NCBI GenBank assembly: GCA_049297395.1
Contig: JBAQUG010000442.1
Span: 1-9,716, forward strand
Direction of reading: 5' to 3'
DNA length: 9,716 nucleotides
Source: GWF2-50-93 sp049297395
Lineage (GTDB): Bacteria; Verrucomicrobiota; Lentisphaeria; Victivallales; GWF2-50-93
Every line of letters starts with the position of its first letter. Positions within the stretch are counted from its first letter, which is position 1. The translations under genes and the position numbers were made by a program. Below the pieces are notes generated by a model, which was not told the origin of the DNA, ran no database searches, and saw nothing but the letters and a program-made list of their open reading frames with translations. Below, piece after piece: positions 1-7,443 of the stretch.

Positions 1-2
1 GG

Positions 3-209
3 GAAGGATCGAAAACACTGGCGGAAAAAATCAGCTCGGGACTGGGCCTGGATACGCGCTTCTATCATGCAGGCCTGGAACGAAGCGAAAAGACGAAAGT
101 CGAGGAATGGTTTCTGCACAGCCAACAGGGTGTACTCGTAGCCACTTGCGCGTACGGTATACCACATGAACTAAGTATTAATAATACTAAACTGGAGCAA
201 CTTGGCTAA
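3..209 (+). pseudogene. recQ: RecQ-family DNA helicase fragment, both ends incomplete
   Basis: The frame encodes 68 residues and enters from outside the window. It contains the second RecA-like domain signature of RecQ helicases: 'FYHAGLERSEKTKVEEWF', matching the usual YHAGL motif followed by a charged helix, then 'GVLVATCAYG', the start of motif V. In intact RecQ proteins this continues with Met-Gly-(Val/Ile)-Asp-Lys and a further few hundred residues carrying motif VI, the zinc-binding domain and often HRDC. Here homology stops at about base 158; the next residues (IPHELSINNTK...) are unlike any RecQ and a TAA follows at 207-209. The loss of the arginine-finger motif VI means no ATPase activity is expected. 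The break coincides with the start of a diverged repeat also found near 7650. It could be an old insertion or deletion junction, or an assembly join. Confidence 0.8.
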
Positions 210-233
210 TTCCCAAACTAGTAACAGAATCTC
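159..233 (+). repeat. Diverged direct repeat, copy A (partner at 7648-7717)
   Basis: The stretch from the recQ break to about 233 aligns by eye, in the same orientation, with 7648-7717. The best core is 195-233 against 7682-7717, sharing 'TTGGCT-ATTCCCAA' and 'CAGAAT-TC' with roughly three quarters of positions identical. Weaker similarity extends left through an AT-rich 'ATTAAT' stretch to 'TATACCA' and possibly right to about 330. Read in the frame of the small minus-strand ORF of the other copy, this copy contains stop codons, so the repeat is more likely noncoding or a decayed gene end than an active coding sequence. I cannot assign it to a known repeat family. Confidence 0.4.
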
Positions 234-404
234 AGACCTATTTAGTCGTTAATTGGATCAAGAAAGTTGAAGGCAATGATATCTATGCCAGTGACACGAA
301 TTTTAATCCCTTCCATGTGACAGATACAGGGCGAGATTAACATTGGTTCTTATATACATTATCGGGAGATGCTAGACTCAATGCCGAGGTGGTCCATCTC
401 TGGA

Positions 405-1631
405 TTAATATCTTCTTTGATAGGTTTTGCTAACAGGTAGAGTATGACGATACAAAGAAATACTCCTGATAGCAATAGCAAGTGCAATGATTCGAAACTC
501 CAGTGGTAGAGTTTGAATGCCTACTCCTCCGACGAGGGCAAACAGCCCGGCAGAATAAGTGAAAATCTGTACGATAATGGCTGATGCACGGCGATATAGT
601 CCTCGCCGAAGGGCAACAAGCGCAAAAACTGCCAAAGGGTTAGCCCATAAAAGGTTAAGGTTCATACCAACTTCGCGGTATCCGGCTACAATCCCAAACA
701 ACAAAATGCATAATCCAGCGATTGCAGTGGCTCCAAAAAGAAACGCATCGAAAATTTGGGCGAGCAGTGTGCTGGGGATCAGGGATAGACAAAGAGACAA
801 CCCGAGAAGCACAACTGAGAATATGATCGGCTGGATCTGTAATGGGAGGAGAGATTGCTTCGAAGCCTTGTAAAGGACCTGAGAACTAAGGACAAAATTC
901 TGTTGACCGACAGTGAGTTTGACTGATGATCTTTCCACCTTTTCCATTAGCTGCAAGGGAAGAAATGGCTGAACATTGGGAGCAAGTGGACGATCCGCCG
1001 GGAACCCAAGCAACAGATCAATCAATAAGCGCAGCCAGGTTTTCTCACCTATTGCTTCCCTGATGGAACCTCTTAACGTTGGTCTTGAACTCGGAATTGC
1101 TGTAACGTTTACATCAGCAATGAATGGGGAGAGAATCTCCCAAACCTTGGTTGTGCAATTGTCAGTAAAATAGCGATAGTTATAGACACTATTTTCCAGT
1201 CGAACGTCATGCTCAAGGGTAGCAACAATGTTTTCAACCTGCTTCGATTCAAGATTCAGCACTTGCTCGATGATTGTTCGATTTTCCACTCCCCGATAGA
1301 AGCGAAGTGTTTCATCGGTCTTCAACGCATCGACCATGAAGTCCATTTTGCCGATAAGCATCTTGCCCAGGAAGCGAAGGTTAAAAGGATATACAGAAAG
1401 GCCATAATTATAGAGTATATCCTCTCTGCTTTCAGTATTGACGACCCGAATAGCCGTGTGGCCAAAAGAGGAATATAAGGGCTGACCAGGCAGAATCGTG
1501 ATCAAGGATACTGCTATTACATCAGCGCTGTACTCCTGTATACTTTGCTCGGTTGCTGAAATCCTCAATGTAACTGCAAAAAGAATTAACGTTAAGCAAA
1601 GCATCGTAGATCGGACTGAGGATCTGTACAT
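405..1631 (-). CDS. DUF4105/Lnb-like periplasmic domain protein with C-terminal membrane domain
   Basis: This 408-residue protein starts with a hydrophobic segment (about residues 8-25, signal anchor or signal peptide), followed by a soluble domain at about 35-240 and four or five hydrophobic segments at about 267-395. The soluble domain has two hallmarks of DUF4105 (now called the Lnb N-terminal periplasmic domain): 'LYSSFGHTAIRV' with His58 and 'NYRYFTDNCTTKVWEIL' with Cys159. These are the presumed catalytic His and Cys of a papain-like thiol fold. A periplasmic DUF4105 domain joined to membrane helices is the architecture of Lnb, described as a lipoprotein N-acyltransferase in Bacteroides, so a role in lipoprotein or other envelope acylation is plausible but inferred. 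No lipobox Cys is visible. No strong Shine-Dalgarno is seen before the ATG at 1631; an in-frame ATG nine codons in is the alternative start. It diverges from the M23 peptidase gene across 120 bases. Confidence 0.8.
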   Translation of the reverse strand: MYRSSVRSTMLCLTLILFAVTLRISATEQSIQEYSADVIAVSLITILPGQPLYSSFGHTAIRVVNTESREDILYNYGLSVYPFNLRFLGKMLIGKMDFMVDALKTDETLRFYRGVENRTIIEQVLNLESKQVENIVATLEHDVRLENSVYNYRYFTDNCTTKVWEILSPFIADVNVTAIPSSRPTLRGSIREAIGEKTWLRLLIDLLLGFPADRPLAPNVQPFLPLQLMEKVERSSVKLTVGQQNFVLSSQVLYKASKQSLLPLQIQPIIFSVVLLGLSLCLSLIPSTLLAQIFDAFLFGATAIAGLCILLFGIVAGYREVGMNLNLLWANPLAVFALVALRRGLYRRASAIIVQIFTYSAGLFALVGGVGIQTLPLEFRIIALAIAIRSISLYRHTLPVSKTYQRRY

Positions 1632-1751
1632 AAGGTCATTCTACTGAAAAATGAGTGCGGCTGCAAAGCAGATACAGATTGAAATACGGAAGCGTAACCT
1701 TGTATAACCTCTAACATTTGTATAGTGTGGAATTCTTCTTCAGAGGTGTCG

Positions 1752-2504
1752 ATGGGCTTATTGTGCAAGTTTGAAAAGAATAAACAGAGTGTCTTTCCGC
1801 TCCTCAAGCCTAGTCATCCTCATGGTTTTCAAAAGATCGTGACAGTGTTTTTCAGGACTATGTTGGCAATTTTACTGCCATTAATGTTTACTGCTATCGA
1901 CGGATTGGATGAGAGCAAGAACCTTACCGCTGCCACAGTTAAATCAGAGATGAAGCCTAGTTTTGCTATTTCAGAATCTGAAGATCTGATCCAGCTACAA
2001 GATTATCAAAGAAGGCAGATGAGTAGTATGCGCATATCTAGCCTTATACCTTTAAGCAACCAAGAGCTTCTATTGGAGTTGCCGATTCTGTGGCCGTTAG
2101 AAGGGGAAATTGGCTATATATCCAACGTATTTGGCGCAGGCTCAAATCCTTTTACTGGCAAGCCTTATTTCCATAAAGGACTTGATATTTCCAACGCACG
2201 GTCTGGAGATCCAATTATTGCGGCCGCCGACGGAACGATCTCCTTCACAGGGTATAACGCAACGTACGGTAACAATATCATCATCCAACACGAAAATGGT
2301 TATACTACGCGCTATGCACATCTAAAGACAATGGCAGTCAATCGTGGACAGAGCGTACTACGGGGCAGTGTGATCGGGACCGTCGGTAAAACCGGCCTGA
2401 CTACAGGTCCGCACTTGCATTACGAAGTTCTTCTAGCAGGAAAACTCACCGATCCGCTGAAATATGTGAATATTGCCAGGTCGAGACCGGCACTAATACG
2501 ATGA
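1752..2504 (+). CDS. M23 (LytM-type) zinc metallopeptidase, membrane-anchored or secreted
   Basis: The 250-residue protein is predicted to cut peptide cross-links in peptidoglycan outside the cytoplasmic membrane. One hydrophobic segment lies at about residues 29-49 (after a basic N-terminus), then a linker of about 60 residues, then the LytM domain at about 113-240. The zinc and catalytic residues are all visible: HxxxD as His141-Asp145 ('FHKGLDIS'), His190 in 'YAHLKT', and HxH as His221/His223 in 'GPHLHYEV'. The 'NPFTG' run before the first ligand is typical of the family. I chose the ATG at 1752 because AGAGGT lies five bases upstream; an in-frame GTG at 1725 would add nine residues, and an ATG at 1860 sits inside the membrane segment. 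A possible promoter (TTGTAT at 1700, TATAGT at 1721, spacer 15) is weak. The domain is complete with no missing key residue. Confidence 0.9.
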   Translation: MGLLCKFEKNKQSVFPLLKPSHPHGFQKIVTVFFRTMLAILLPLMFTAIDGLDESKNLTAATVKSEMKPSFAISESEDLIQLQDYQRRQMSSMRISSLIPLSNQELLLELPILWPLEGEIGYISNVFGAGSNPFTGKPYFHKGLDISNARSGDPIIAAADGTISFTGYNATYGNNIIIQHENGYTTRYAHLKTMAVNRGQSVLRGSVIGTVGKTGLTTGPHLHYEVLLAGKLTDPLKYVNIARSRPALIR

Positions 2505-2546
2505 TCGATCACAGAGCACTTTTTATCGAGCATTAACCTCGTTCTA

Positions 2547-2575
2547 TTGACAAGAAATCGTCTATCGAATACCTT
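2547..2575 (+). promoter_or_regulatory. Putative sigma-70 promoter of the metal-resistance operon
   Basis: A perfect -35 hexamer TTGACA lies at 2547-2552. Seventeen bases later TACCTT (2570-2575) is the best-placed -10 candidate, though it matches the consensus at only three of six positions. The -10 lies inside the left arm of the inverted repeat at 2567-2622, so a repressor bound there would block RNA polymerase. The predicted transcription start is near 2582, about 40 bases before the start codon. The position and -35 quality are seen; promoter activity is inferred. Confidence 0.5.
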
Positions 2576-2622
2576 CTCCTAAACGATTGCTTAATCAAGC
2601 AATCGTTTAGGAGAAGGTATTC
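2567..2622. promoter_or_regulatory. Perfect 26-bp inverted repeat abutting the repressor start codon (operator and/or leader hairpin)
   Basis: Bases 2567-2592 are the exact reverse complement of 2597-2622, separated by only AATC. The dyad covers the presumed -10, the presumed transcription start and the ribosome-binding site (AGGAGAAGG at 2609-2617), and ends on the base before the ATG at 2623. ArsR/SmtB repressors bind dyads overlapping their own promoter, so an operator role for at least the central part is expected. A perfect arm of 26 bp is longer than the usual imperfect 12-2-12 ArsR-family operator. In RNA, a start near 2582 would leave a 12-bp hairpin (AAACGATTGCTT paired with its complement) just before a free Shine-Dalgarno; a start further upstream would include CCTTCTCCT, which pairs exactly with the Shine-Dalgarno. 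Confidence 0.75.
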
Positions 2623-2973
2623 ATGAACGAAGACATTTGCAGTCAATGTGGCGTTACCTGCGCTGCCGAAGCAGACCAGCTTCGTGAATTGCTGCTCGAC
2701 GTCGCGGGGCTTTCGGAGCTTTTCAAAGCTTTATCCGACGAAACAAGGGTAAAAATTCTTTATCTCATTGCCCAGCGCGACCTTTGCGTATGCGATCTAG
2801 CTTTCCTTTTGGAAATGACGCTGCCTGCTATTTCCCATCATCTCAGGTTTCTCAAAACCTTGCGTCTAGTCAAAAGCCGCAAGGAAGGCAAGAGCGTTTT
2901 CTACAGCCTTGAGGACACTCACGTACTTAACCTCATAAAGCAAGCCAAAGAACACTATATAGACCGTATATAA
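2623..2973 (+). CDS. ArsR/SmtB-family metal-sensing repressor, CadC-like (Cd/Pb/Zn)
   Basis: This 116-residue winged-helix repressor is expected to bind the promoter dyad just upstream and leave it when Zn, Cd or Pb binds. The family core runs from 'LFKALSDETRVKILYLI' (about 33-49) through the recognition helix 'LPAISHHLRFLKTLRLV' (67-83) to the wing 'RKEGKSVFYSL' (86-96). Metal sites can be read directly. Cys55 and Cys57 in 'DLCVCD' with N-terminal Cys6, Cys9 and Cys13 match the alpha-3N soft-metal site of CadC. Asp98-x-His100 with His111-x-x-Asp114 has the exact spacing of the alpha-5 zinc site of SmtB/CadC, with Asp in place of the usual final Glu. AGGAGAAGG precedes the ATG by a normal distance. 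The ATPase gene starts 15 bases after the stop, so the two form an operon. Confidence 0.93.
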   Translation: MNEDICSQCGVTCAAEADQLRELLLDVAGLSELFKALSDETRVKILYLIAQRDLCVCDLAFLLEMTLPAISHHLRFLKTLRLVKSRKEGKSVFYSLEDTHVLNLIKQAKEHYIDRI

Positions 2974-2988
2974 TAGCAGGGAGAGAAT

Positions 2989-5085
2989 ATGACCAAATAC
3001 AAGATTCAGGGACTCGATTGCGCGCAATGCGCCAACGAAATTGAACGCGCACTCCAGAAGAATAAGGGTATGGAGACCGCCCGCGTGAGCTTTGCCACGG
3101 GAACGGTTTATCTGGACGAGAACTATGAAGAACAGGCCCGAAAAATAATAGATCATACCGAACCGGGGGTTACCATCACCTCTTTGGATAGTAAAAAAAC
3201 TTATGAATCAGATGAGATAAAGAGCGGCCATCCCATGATCAGGATCATTGCCGCAGGACTCCTCTTTATCATTGGGTCTGTGTTCAATAAAGCATTACAC
3301 GAGACTCCCAAATCAATAGCCGAGTATGGAATTCTTCTTGCAGCTTTCGCGCTCGTCGGGGCTCCCGTTCTCATCGCCGCATTCAAGAATATCATACGAG
3401 GACAGGTCTTCAACGAAATGTTCCTTATGAGCATCGCTACCATCGGTGCGATCGTCATTCATCAGTTGCCTGAGGCTGTCGGTGTCATGCTGTTCTATTC
3501 AGTGGGAGAGTATCTACAGGATCGAGCAGTCGAAAAATCCCGAAAATCAATAGCATCCTTGATGGATTTAAGGCCAGATTCTGCACGGATGTTCGTGGAT
3601 GGCAAGAGATGGCTCGTCGCACCCGAGGAAGTAGACGTTGATGATTTGATTGAGGTGCTCCCTGGAGAGCGAGTTCCGCTCGATGGAACGGTTGTTGAAG
3701 GCTCATCGTCAGTGAACACTTCATCCCTTACTGGTGAATCAGTGCCGCGAAAAGTCGAGGCTGGCGACAAGGTTCTCGGCGGCTTTGTGAATGATGAAGG
3801 CCGCATCGTAGTAAGGGTCGAGAAGGAATTTGGACAGACCGTGGCAGCGCGCATCCTCGATCTTGTCGAGAACGCGGCGTCCCAAAAAGCGCCAACCGAG
3901 AAATTCATAACTCGGTTCGCTGGCATTTATACTCCCATTGTAGTAGGCATAGCCACGCTTGTGGCTTTTCTCCCTCCGCTTTTCATTTCAGGCGCTACCC
4001 TTGAGGAGTGGGTCTACCGTGCTCTGGTTATACTCGTCATATCTTGCCCCTGTGCTCTCGTTGTTTCGATTCCCCTTGGATACTTCGGAGGAATTGGTGG
4101 CGCATCACGCAACAAGCTTTTGATAAAGGGATCGAACTATATCGATACCTTGAGCAAGGTCGATACCGTCGTGTTCGATAAAACGGGCACACTCACCGAA
4201 GGGGTCTTTTGTGTGGTGAAGGTCGTGGTTCACAATGGATTCACGAAGGAAGAACTCCTTGGATGGGCGGCTGCCGCTGAGTCGCATTCTTCGCACCCCA
4301 TTGCACGATCGATCCGCGAGGCGGCCGAATCCGGCTCATTGACGGCACAGGATATCGTCGAAGTGAAGGGGCACGGCGTGATTGCCAAAGTTGGTGCGAG
4401 AACCATCGTGATAGGCAACGATCGCATGCTTCACCGTGAAGCTATAGCACATGATGAAAGCGGAGTCGAAGGCACGGTGGCCTATGTGGCGGTGGATGGA
4501 GTATATGCTGGATATATCATCATATCGGATCGGATCAAGGCCGCTGCCGCCAGTACTGTAGCCAAGCTGAAAGAACTAGGCGTACGCAAGGTTGTTATGC
4601 TGACTGGAGATGATCGTTCGGTCGCGGAGAGAACCTCAAAAGAACTCGGACTCGATGGATACTTCGCCGAACTGCTCCCCGATGAAAAAGTAGCGAAGCT
4701 GGAGTCACTTGAACAGGACCCAGATAGAAATGGCGCTGTGGTTTTCGTGGGCGATGGCATGAATGACGCGCCGGTCCTCGTACGTTCTGATGTGGGATTT
4801 GCCATGGGAGGAATGGGATCGGATGCCGCGATTGAAGCCGCCGATGTCGTGGTCATGGACGACGACATCGCAAGAGTACCCCTCGCGCTTGAAATCTCAA
4901 AATTCACCCGAAAGATTGTTCTACAGAACATTACTCTCGCGCTTGTCGTAAAGGGAGTCTTTATCGCTCTCGGCGCTGCAGGTGTCGCCAATATGTGGGA
5001 AGCGGTCATCGGCGATGTCGGTGTCTCTCTCATTGCCGTGCTAAATGCGATGCGTACAGCTCGTCAAGTCAAGAATAAGACCTAG
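2989..5085 (+). CDS. zntA: P1B-type heavy-metal-exporting ATPase (Zn/Cd/Pb, ZntA/CadA type)
   Basis: The 698-residue membrane pump uses ATP to export divalent soft metals. Order of parts: one N-terminal heavy-metal domain with 'GLDCAQCA' (Cys11, Cys14); membrane helices from about residue 84; actuator loop with 'TGES' (248-251); the metal-site helix with 'CPC' (Cys353, Cys355); phosphorylation site 'DKTGTLTEG' (Asp397); the His-Pro pair of P1B pumps (436-437); 'TGDD' (539-542); 'GDGMNDAP' (588-595); and two final helices. Lys655 and Asp676 have the same 21-residue spacing as Lys693/Asp714 of Escherichia coli ZntA, and Asp before the CxxC is usual for Zn/Cd rather than Cu pumps, so divalent specificity is well supported. 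Length is normal for a one-domain CadA/ZntA. AGGGAG lies five to six bases before the ATG. It is the second gene of the repressor operon. Confidence 0.96.
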   Translation: MTKYKIQGLDCAQCANEIERALQKNKGMETARVSFATGTVYLDENYEEQARKIIDHTEPGVTITSLDSKKTYESDEIKSGHPMIRIIAAGLLFIIGSVFNKALHETPKSIAEYGILLAAFALVGAPVLIAAFKNIIRGQVFNEMFLMSIATIGAIVIHQLPEAVGVMLFYSVGEYLQDRAVEKSRKSIASLMDLRPDSARMFVDGKRWLVAPEEVDVDDLIEVLPGERVPLDGTVVEGSSSVNTSSLTGESVPRKVEAGDKVLGGFVNDEGRIVVRVEKEFGQTVAARILDLVENAASQKAPTEKFITRFAGIYTPIVVGIATLVAFLPPLFISGATLEEWVYRALVILVISCPCALVVSIPLGYFGGIGGASRNKLLIKGSNYIDTLSKVDTVVFDKTGTLTEGVFCVVKVVVHNGFTKEELLGWAAAAESHSSHPIARSIREAAESGSLTAQDIVEVKGHGVIAKVGARTIVIGNDRMLHREAIAHDESGVEGTVAYVAVDGVYAGYIIISDRIKAAAASTVAKLKELGVRKVVMLTGDDRSVAERTSKELGLDGYFAELLPDEKVAKLESLEQDPDRNGAVVFVGDGMNDAPVLVRSDVGFAMGGMGSDAAIEAADVVVMDDDIARVPLALEISKFTRKIVLQNITLALVVKGVFIALGAAGVANMWEAVIGDVGVSLIAVLNAMRTARQVKNKT

Positions 5086-5125
5086 GCGATACTATCGACG
5101 ACAGTATTGGGCACATGGAGGAATA

Positions 5126-5323
5126 GTGAAGAATTCAGTCTTTTCATATGAACAGGTTACCTATGCCATCAAGCAAGTAGAGACAGGTACATCAGTTACT
5201 CAGGTAATCCATGATATGGGTATCTCCGAACAAACTTTCTATCGCTGGAAAAAGAAGTATAGCGGTATGACGCCTAGTGAAGCAAAAAATATCGACAGCT
5301 TGGATATGAAAACAGACGACTGA
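5126..5323 (+). pseudogene. IS3-family transposase OrfA, C-terminally truncated
   Basis: From the GTG at 5126, preceded by a good GGAGGAAT ribosome-binding site, the frame gives 65 residues beginning 'VKNSVFSYEQVTYAIKQVE'. It continues through 'GISEQTFYRWKKKYSGM' (about 32-48), the helix-turn-helix of IS3-family OrfA proteins (HTH_Tnp_1), followed by 'TPSEAK'. Family members then have a leucine-rich helix of about 25-30 more residues and an overlapping orfB with the DDE catalytic domain. Here the similarity fades after 'SEAK' and a TGA comes 11 codons later; no orfB follows. A TTG-free alternative start at 5045 inside the ATPase gene is unlikely because the family's N-terminus and Shine-Dalgarno fit 5126. 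It is a relic, or at most a DNA-binding remnant, and shows that an insertion sequence once sat between the ATPase and kinase genes. Confidence 0.8.
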
Positions 5324-5327
5324 AGTA

Positions 5328-5357
5328 GATAGCGACCGGGATCCGGGGATCGCTATC
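5328..5357. repeat. Inverted repeat after the transposase relic
   Basis: GATAGCGA at 5328-5335 is perfectly complementary to TCGCTATC at 5350-5357, with a GC-rich loop that itself contains CCGG-GAT-CCGG. It lies in the space between two convergent genes (transposase relic and kinase), where a terminator would be useful, but no run of T follows on either strand. It might be a transposon-end remnant or a structured transcript end. The pairing is seen; the function is unknown. Confidence 0.4.
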
Positions 5358-5429
5358 CGGATGTCTGCAAAAATGCTTTTCTATTTCTTTACGTGCACCC
5401 AAGATACCACAAAACTCCGCGAAATAGTG

Positions 5430-6455
5430 TCAGGGCAATATGCTGGCTTGATATCTTGAAATGGAGATTGTAGCCACTGTGCATTCGCCGAATTTGCTCT
5501 CTATGGTTACGTTGCCTCCGTGTATCTTTGCTAAACTTTCGACAATTGCCAATCCGAGACCACAGCCTTGTGATTGGTTGGCCCTTCCTCGATAGAATCG
5601 CTCGAATATATGGGGAAGGTCTGTCGCCGGAATTCCAGTACCAGTATCCTGAACCCGGAATTTGCAGGTGATTTCGTCATTAGCCATATGGACACTGATT
5701 TTAATAAGCCCATCAGGATCGGTGAACTTGACGGCATTGTCTATCAAATTTGATAACGCCATGATCATCCTGGATCGATCACAATTGATTTTACCTTCTG
5801 GTTCATGGTTTTTGATGATGATTTGGATTCCTTTTCGCTTTGCCTGTTCTTCAAAGGCTGAGGCCGCTTCCGTTACAAGATCGAATGGCTGATATGTTCC
5901 CCAATCAAGCTCCGGATTGTGTGCATCCATTCTCGATAAATCCAGAAGACTCCCAGTAATCCATCCCAATCTCTGAACCTGGGACTCGCAGATTCTTAAG
6001 AATTTCGTTCGGGCCAAAGGGTCACTCGATGCTGCGTTTTGAAGTAGTTCTATTGAGTTCGCGAGAGCACTCAATGGGGTTCGAAGCTCATGCGACGCGT
6101 CGGATATAAATCTGCGCAAAGTGTCACGGTCCTCATTTGATTGTCTGAATAACTCTTCAATCCGATAGGCCATTTGATTGAACTTCTCTACCAGGATGCC
6201 AATCTCGTCTTTGCCTTTGATTTTCGCCCTAACCGAAAAATCTCCTGAACTCATCCTGATGGCGACATCGCTTAACTGCATAAGAGGTGTCGTGATTCGC
6301 CTACTGGAAATGATGCCGATGGGGATCGCCAATACTACCGCAACCGCCGCTGCGAAGAGAAAAGCCAATTGTGCATAGTTCACAACGGCTCGAAATGGAT
6401 TCATTTCGTAGTTCAGTTCAACATAGCCTACTACCCAACCCTTGGCATCGACCAT
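5430..6455 (-). pseudogene. Sensor histidine kinase missing most of its N-terminal sensor region
   Basis: From the ATG at 6455 the frame gives 341 residues: the end of a periplasmic domain ('WVVGYVELNYEMNPFRAVV', 7-25), a transmembrane helix (about 28-50), HAMP (about 51-103), HisKA with 'SDASHELRTPL' (phospho-acceptor His122) and the HATPase domain. ATP-site boxes are intact: N box 'NLIDNAVKF' (Asn240), G1 'DTGTG' (270-274), F box 'IFERFYRG' and G2 'GCGLGLA' (297-303). The first membrane helix and most of the sensor are absent. The frame is open upstream to about 6557, but there is no further start codon and no clear Shine-Dalgarno before 6455. Kinase-like sequence ('FLSIVSLKTVTAVQE') reaches about 6500, where it collides with the opposing surface-protein gene. 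No response-regulator gene is adjacent. The catalytic core could work if expressed, but signal input is lost, so I treat it as a 5'-truncated gene. Confidence 0.8.
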
Positions 6456-6503
6456 TTCTTGAACAGCTGTTACTGTTTTAAGCGAAACAATGCTTAAGAA
6501 CTT

Positions 6504-7343
6504 GATGGCTGGAACACCGAGGCGGCAGGAACCGGGACCAACCGTACAGTGGTTTCAACCTTTGCAATGGATTGGACCAGCGTGATTCTTTATGCAAAGT
6601 GGTCTCCGACATACACAGTTACGTACAACGGTAATGGCAATACGGGCGGGATCGTCCCACAAGATTCAACAAGATATTTTGCCAACAATACAGTCACACT
6701 CCTTGGCAATACCGGGACTCTGACAAAAACCGGATATGTGTTTGGGGGCTGGAACACAGAGGCAAACGGGACAGGAACGAACCAGGTAGCAGCTTCTACG
6801 TTCACTATGGGCACAACCAACATTGTACTGTATGCAATCTGGAGAGACTACTACGTTGTTGGCGATACAGGACCTGCCGGAGGCTTTATATTCTATGATA
6901 AGGGGTACTATTCCGCAGGCTGGCGCTACATGGAGGCAACACCGAGTGATCATGCAATGCGTGCTATATGGCCAGGGTTAAGCGGAAATATAGCCACAGG
7001 AGCGACTGCCACTGGGATAGAAAGCGGAAGCGCCAACACTACGACGATTGTATCTGTACACGGGGTAGGAATGGTAGGTAGCTATGCGGCATTGCTTTAT
7101 AAGGATCTGGTGTTAGGTGGTTATGATGTTTGGTTTCTGCCATCCAAGGATGAACTTACCCAGTTGAATGTATCACAACAAGAAGCAGGCTATTCTAATG
7201 GTAATATTTATACTTGGTTTTGGAGTTCCTCGGAGTTCAATGAGGCTGAAGCATGGGAGGTAGACATTGCTTCCAGTGGTGGCTACCAGCAGCATCATCA
7301 AAAGTCCAATTTCTTTGCTGTGCGGGCAGTTCGGGCTTTTTAG
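6504..7343 (+). pseudogene. Surface protein with Listeria/Bacteroides-type repeats and a DUF1566-like C-terminus, N-terminally truncated
   Basis: Homology begins at base 6504 with 'DGWNTEAAGTGTN', the middle of a repeat unit, so the gene's start and any signal peptide are missing; a GTG at 6549 is only a nominal start. From residue 1 at 6504 there is a partial repeat (1-33, ending 'VILYAKW') and a full one (about 37-113: 'YTVTYNGNGNTGG', then 'GYVFGGWNTEANGTGTN', then 'IVLYAIW'). These match the Flg_new / InlB B-repeat class of beta-rich extracellular repeats. Residues 118-279 ('VGDTGPAGGFIFYDKG', 'WFLPSKDELTQLN', 'WFWSSSEF', ending 'AVRAVRAF') match the DUF1566/Lcl-C type domain common in spirochaete outer or secreted proteins. 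The C-terminus looks complete and ends at TAG. The function is unknown; adhesion or surface display is an inference from the repeats. Confidence 0.82.
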
Positions 7344-7443
7344 TTATTCTTTCATTCATCCATTGCTTAACGGGAGATGCTTTTTTCGGAGACAATTTAG
7401 TGATGAACTATGATCGTCTTTGAATGCTTTATATTGCATAAAT

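Noticed and set aside
366..400. GAGATG/CATCTC pairing after the Lnb-like gene as a terminator
   Set aside because: The stem is six base pairs with a 23-base loop and no T-run on the transcribed strand.
4482..5033. Long minus-strand frame of 183 codons opposite the ATPase gene
   Set aside because: It is a Ser/Thr-rich low-complexity shadow of the well-supported ATPase frame, as are the other opposite-strand frames in 3200-4430.
5045..5125. Upstream extension of the transposase frame into the ATPase gene
   Set aside because: Those residues overlap the ATPase end and do not resemble OrfA; the GTG at 5126 has a good ribosome-binding site and the family N-terminus.
7364..7380. GCTTAAC followed by GGGAGATGC after the surface-protein gene, resembling an attC core (RYYYAAC); GGGAGATGC recurs near 364
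   Set aside because: No matching GTTRRRY partner or attC-like palindrome follows within 130 bases, no integrase is present, and a short shared 11-mer can be chance.
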